DNA from: Verrucomicrobiota bacterium
GTDB taxonomy: Bacteria > Verrucomicrobiota > Verrucomicrobiia > Limisphaerales > JADLHS01
Assembly: GCA_004297495.1 (NCBI GenBank)
Contig: SCTL01000936.1
Coordinates: 1 to 9,070, forward strand
Direction of reading: 5' to 3'
Length of the DNA: 9,070 nucleotides
The position numbers and the translations under genes were made by a program. Of this stretch, positions 5,852-9,070 are shown one piece after another; position 1 is the first letter of the stretch; each line of letters opens with the position of its first letter. The notes under the pieces are model-generated. The model did no database searches. It worked only from the letters and a program-made list of their open reading frames with translations, and was not told the DNA's origin.

Positions 5852-7345
5852 TCAATACACCTTCCGTAGATTCGACGGCAGGATGTTCAACTCGGAGCGG
5901 TACTTGGCGACGGTGCGGCGGGCGATGACGATGCCTTTGGCCTTGAGCATGGCCACCACTTCCTGGTCGGAGAGCGGCTTGGCCGGCTCTTCCTTGGAGA
6001 AAATATCCGCGATCATGTCCTTCACGCTGCGGTTGGAGACCGTCTCGCCGTTGTCGCTTTGCAGGCCGGCGGTGAAAAAGTATTTCATCTCGAAGATGCC
6101 CTGCGGCGTCTCCATGTATTTGCCGGACACCGCGCGGCTCACCGTGGTCTCATGCACGCCCACCACGTCGGCAATCACCGCCATCGTGAGCGGCTTGAGA
6201 TGCGCCACGCCCTTGTCCATGAACTCGCGCTGCCGTTTTACGATCTCCCGCGCGATGTTCCCGATGGTCGCCTGCCGCTGGTGCAGACTCTTGATCAGAA
6301 ATTTTCCAGCGCGGATTTTTTCGCGAATGTAATTCTTCACTTCCGCATCCTTGTCGCCGCCGGACATGAGGTCTTTATAGACGTTGCTGATGCGCAGGTG
6401 CGGAATATGTTCGTTGTTGGTGCTGACGGTGAAATCGTCGCCCGAGCGCACCACGAAAACTTCCGGCAAAACGTATTGCTGATTGTCGGGCAGAAAGGCG
6501 CGACCGGGGCGCGGTTCGAGCCGCGCAATGCGGCCCATGGCTTCCTGCACTTCCTCCACGCTGGCATCCGTCCCGCGCGCAATGTCCGGCACGCGGCGTT
6601 TGCCCAGCGCGTCCATGTGATCGCGGACGATTTCGTATTCGAGACTTTCCTGCCCGCCTTCGCGTTCGAGTTGGACCATCAGACATTCGCGCAAGTCCCG
6701 CGCGCCCACGCCCGCCGGCTCGAACGTCTGGATGACTTTCAGCACTTGCAGGATTTTGTCCGGCGGTACGTTTGCAGCGGTGCTGATTTCCTCCACGGTC
6801 GCCTTGACGTAGCCGTAATCGTCTATGTTGCCGATGATGACTTCCGCGATGGGATAATCCGCCTCCGGCAAATCCGATTCGCGCACCTGTTCGAGCAACC
6901 GTTCCGCGAGCGAGGTGGCGGCCACGAGCGAGTCGAACATGAACTGGCGCTTCTCGTCCTCCTCACCCGAGGCGCGCATCGGCAAATTCGTTTGTGAGAA
7001 ATGATCGCGCCATTCCTGGTCCATCTGCACCAGCTTCTCGAACTCCGCCTGAAAATCATCCACCGGCGCGTCGCCGGGCTTCTCGACCGTGGGATCGAAA
7101 TTCATGTCCGCCGGCGGCTCGGCCAGATCGGGTGCATCCGCCGGGCCGTCGTCGTCGCGCGTCTCGCGCATCTCGGGTTCGGGCGTGGCGACTTCTTCCA
7201 AGACGGGATTCTGCTGCAACTCCTGCTCGACGAGGGCTTTCAATTCCAGCGTCGGCGCCTGCAACAACGCCAGCGACTGTTGCAATTGCGGTGCGAGCAC
7301 CAGTGATTGCGTCAGCCGTTGCGAAAGTTGCAGGCCTTGTGCCAT
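5852..7345 (-). CDS. rpoN: RNA polymerase sigma-54 factor RpoN
   Basis: Sigma-54 directs core RNA polymerase to -24/-12 promoters, where opening requires an AAA+ enhancer-binding protein. The 497 residues have the full architecture. Region I is glutamine/leucine-rich (residues 1-50: MAQGLQLSQRLTQSLVLAPQLQQSLALLQ, then LEQNP-type LQQNPVLEE). The acidic region II linker lies around 55-100, followed by the core-binding region (about 120-330). The helix-turn-helix region reads VADVVGVHETTVSRAVSGKYMETPQGIFEMKYFF. The RpoN box ARRTVAKYR is intact at 475-483 near the C-terminus. Length is normal. The ATG gives the canonical MAQGLQL start but lacks a Shine-Dalgarno. It converges on the parB-def cluster with 75 bp between stops and no clear terminator. 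No hpf or ptsN gene follows it, unlike in proteobacteria, and no enhancer-binding protein is in the window. Confidence 0.97.
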   Translation of the reverse strand: MAQGLQLSQRLTQSLVLAPQLQQSLALLQAPTLELKALVEQELQQNPVLEEVATPEPEMRETRDDDGPADAPDLAEPPADMNFDPTVEKPGDAPVDDFQAEFEKLVQMDQEWRDHFSQTNLPMRASGEEDEKRQFMFDSLVAATSLAERLLEQVRESDLPEADYPIAEVIIGNIDDYGYVKATVEEISTAANVPPDKILQVLKVIQTFEPAGVGARDLRECLMVQLEREGGQESLEYEIVRDHMDALGKRRVPDIARGTDASVEEVQEAMGRIARLEPRPGRAFLPDNQQYVLPEVFVVRSGDDFTVSTNNEHIPHLRISNVYKDLMSGGDKDAEVKNYIREKIRAGKFLIKSLHQRQATIGNIAREIVKRQREFMDKGVAHLKPLTMAVIADVVGVHETTVSRAVSGKYMETPQGIFEMKYFFTAGLQSDNGETVSNRSVKDMIADIFSKEEPAKPLSDQEVVAMLKAKGIVIARRTVAKYRSELNILPSNLRKVY

Positions 7346-7496
7346 AAATCTAAAAAGAGATTAACGCGGAAGCGACTTCACACAAGCTTGAACTGGGGAG
7401 CGGACGGATGATAACGGCACTTTTGCGCTGAAGAATGCTCGACTGCTGCTGCGAAGGTGCGGGAAATTTCAATTTCGGCGCGGGATAGCCGGGTAA

Positions 7497-7688
7497 TGTT
7501 CCGAAGGAACATTTGAGAATAGCCCGGTATTTCAATGCCGGGGAATGTGGGCAAGCAGAACAAGTCCCGAAGGGACGGTTGATGGCTGCGTGGCCACCGG
7601 GGCAGTCGTCCCTTCGGGACTTGCGCGACGGCGATGGTGTTCCCGACGTTGAAACGCCGGGCTATTCTCAAAAGTCCCTTTCGGGACT
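7497..7688. repeat. Nested inverted repeat: two ~80-bp arms of three hairpins each
   Basis: The left arm (7497-7576) and right arm (7608-7688) are imperfect inverted copies around a 31-base centre. Each arm has three small palindromes in mirrored order. Outer: TGTTCC/GGAACA with a GAA loop at 7497-7511, and AGTCCC/GGGACT at 7673-7688. Middle: CCCGG...CCGGG at 7523-7542 and 7642-7661. Inner: GTCCC-GAA-GGGAC at 7564-7576 and GTCCC-TTC-GGGAC at 7608-7620. The string GGGCTATTCTCAAA beside the right middle hairpin matches the left arm's complement. The element fills the centre of the rpoN-purF gap (7346-7805), in which no gene or RNA is recognisable. It resembles REP/BIME-type dispersed repeats in layout; whether it is dispersed cannot be seen here. 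Confidence 0.85.
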
Positions 7689-7805
7689 GCGTACTGTTGC
7701 TCTTGGCTTACTTTACAAGAACGAGAAGCGCCCCGAGTGGCCGTTGATTGTCTTTGAAGCTTGCCCGCGCTCGCTGGAACTGTTGGAATATCATCCGCGG
7801 GCGCG

Positions 7806-9070
7806 ATGCAAGATTACCCAAAGCATTATTGCGGAGTGTTCGGCGTGTTCGGTCATCCGAACGCCGCCGAGTTGACTTATTACGGCTTGTTCGCCCTGCA
7901 ACATCGCGGGCAGGAGAGCGCTGGCATCGTCACGAGCGACGGGCGGAATTTCCAGAAGCACGTCGGCATGGGCCTGGTCTCGCAAGTCTTCGATGGCGAC
8001 GTGCTCCACAATCTCGTCGGCCACATGGCCGTGGGCCACACGCGTTACTCCACGACCGGCTCGTCCAATTTGCTCAACGCCCAGCCGCTGACCGCCGATT
8101 GCGCGCGCGGCCAGATCGCCGTGGCGCACAACGGCAACCTCACCAACGCCTCGCAGCTCCGCGACGAACTCGAAGCCCGCGGCTCGATCTTCCAGACCAC
8201 GGTGGACAGCGAAATCATCGTCCATCTGCTCGCGCAACCCAGCGTCGGCAACGGCGCGAATCATCTCATCAACGCCATCCGCCGGATCGAAGGCGCGTAT
8301 TCGCTCGTCGTCATGACCGAGCACGAACTCATCGGCGTGCGCGACCCGAACGGTTTCCGCCCGCTCAGTCTCGGCAAGCTCGGCGATGGCTGGGTGCTTT
8401 CCAGCGAAACCTGCGCGCTGGATTTGATCCACGCGAAATTCGTGCGCGACATCGAACCGGGCGAAATCGTCATCATCAACAAGGACGGACTGACGAGCCT
8501 CAAGCCATTTCCCAATCACAAGCAGCGCGCGTTCTGCATTTTTGAATACGTCTATTTCGCGCGGCCCGACAGCACGATCGCCGGGCGCAACGTCTATCGC
8601 ACGCGCGTCGAGATGGGCCGCCAGCTCGCGCGCGAACATCTCGTGGACGCCGACGTGGTGATTCCCGTGCCCGACAGCGGCAATTCCGCCGCGCTCGGTT
8701 ACTCGATGGAATCGAACATTCCCTACGAGATGGCGTTCGTGCGCAATCATTACATCGGGCGCAGTTTCCTTCAGCCGTCACAACTCATTCGCGACTTCAA
8801 CGTGCGCGTGAAGTTGAATCTCATCGGCGATCTCGTGAAAGGCAAACGCGTGGTGGTGGTGGATGATTCCATCGTGCGCGGCACGACCTGCAAAGCGCGC
8901 GTGAACAATCTCAAGGAAGCCGGCGCGAAGGAAGTTCACGTGATGGTCAGTTGCCCGCCGCACATGCACCCGTGCGTCTATGGCATTGATTTCCCCGACC
9001 GCAACAAGCTGATGGCCGCGAACCATTCGCTCGAAGAAATCCGCAAATATCTCAGCGCCGATTCGCTGCG
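7806..9070 (+). CDS. purF: Amidophosphoribosyltransferase, partial (3' end outside window)
   Basis: PurF makes 5-phosphoribosylamine from PRPP and glutamine, the first committed step of purine synthesis. From the ATG at 7806 an open frame runs to the window edge (421 codons; the family is about 470-510). A short propeptide MQDYPKHY precedes the N-terminal nucleophile C9, so this is the self-processing Bacillus-type enzyme. The glutaminase domain shows CGVFG, ALQHRGQESAGI, GHTRYSTTG and AHNGNL. The phosphoribosyltransferase domain shows VIPVPDSG and the PRPP loop VVVVDDSIVRGTT (349-361). Cysteines C244 and C390 become 236 and 382 in mature numbering, the positions of iron-sulfur ligands in the Bacillus subtilis enzyme. 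The remaining two ligands would lie past the window end. An in-frame TTG exists at 7761, but the ATG gives the expected propeptide length. No Shine-Dalgarno is visible. Confidence 0.96.
   Translation, partial: MQDYPKHYCGVFGVFGHPNAAELTYYGLFALQHRGQESAGIVTSDGRNFQKHVGMGLVSQVFDGDVLHNLVGHMAVGHTRYSTTGSSNLLNAQPLTADCARGQIAVAHNGNLTNASQLRDELEARGSIFQTTVDSEIIVHLLAQPSVGNGANHLINAIRRIEGAYSLVVMTEHELIGVRDPNGFRPLSLGKLGDGWVLSSETCALDLIHAKFVRDIEPGEIVIINKDGLTSLKPFPNHKQRAFCIFEYVYFARPDSTIAGRNVYRTRVEMGRQLAREHLVDADVVIPVPDSGNSAALGYSMESNIPYEMAFVRNHYIGRSFLQPSQLIRDFNVRVKLNLIGDLVKGKRVVVVDDSIVRGTTCKARVNNLKEAGAKEVHVMVSCPPHMHPCVYGIDFPDRNKLMAANHSLEEIRKYLSADSL

Noticed and set aside
6059..6997. Plus-strand ORF of 312 codons antisense to rpoN
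   Set aside because: It is a shadow frame; the rpoN reading is complete from region I to the RpoN box.
7791..8750. Minus-strand ORF of 319 codons antisense to purF
   Set aside because: It is a shadow of purF, whose frame has every glutaminase and PRPP motif and continues out of the window.
8935..8943. TTCACGTGA, resembling the core of a parS site
   Set aside because: Only about nine of 16 parS positions match, it sits inside purF coding sequence, and it is far from parB.

Overview
The window is a GC-rich piece of an ordinary bacterial chromosome. It carries nine credible protein-coding genes, the last cut by the window edge. No RNA gene, transposase, CRISPR array, phage gene or defence system was seen. 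The gene set, the lack of Shine-Dalgarno sites and two kinds of intergenic repeat suggest a Verrucomicrobiota-like member of the PVC group. That assignment is an inference from general knowledge, not a measured placement.

Layout. Bases 1-255 hold no gene, only a degenerate ACT-rich tract. Three minus-strand genes follow: a GT2 glycosyltransferase of the polyprenol-phosphate mannose synthase type (256-999), an exported FecR-domain protein with its own strong terminator (1230-2090, terminator 1180-1211), and a DUF309 protein (2253-2672). A divergent intergenic region with a heptad-based inverted repeat (2694-2760) separates these from a plus-strand cluster. That cluster is parB (2829-3788), a PfkB-family sugar kinase (3812-4933), peptide deformylase def (4930-5508) and a small lipoprotein (5510-5776). 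Its spacings are 23 bp, a 4-bp overlap and 1 bp, so it is probably one transcript. rpoN (sigma-54) converges on it from the minus strand (5852-7345). The 460-bp gap between rpoN and purF contains a nested palindrome: two roughly 80-bp inverted arms, each made of three small hairpins (7497-7688). purF (7806 to the window edge) encodes the Bacillus-type, propeptide-bearing, iron-sulfur amidophosphoribosyltransferase.

How the genes relate. Most are housekeeping functions: chromosome segregation (ParB), N-terminal maturation of proteins (Def), alternative sigma factor (RpoN), purine synthesis (PurF) and sugar transfer to a lipid carrier (GT2). They do not form a single pathway. parB has no parA beside it, and def has no fmt downstream. 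I see no previously undescribed multi-gene system. The most unusual material is non-coding: the nested inverted repeat before purF and the heptad inverted repeat before parB. The small lipoprotein next to def is the least understood protein.
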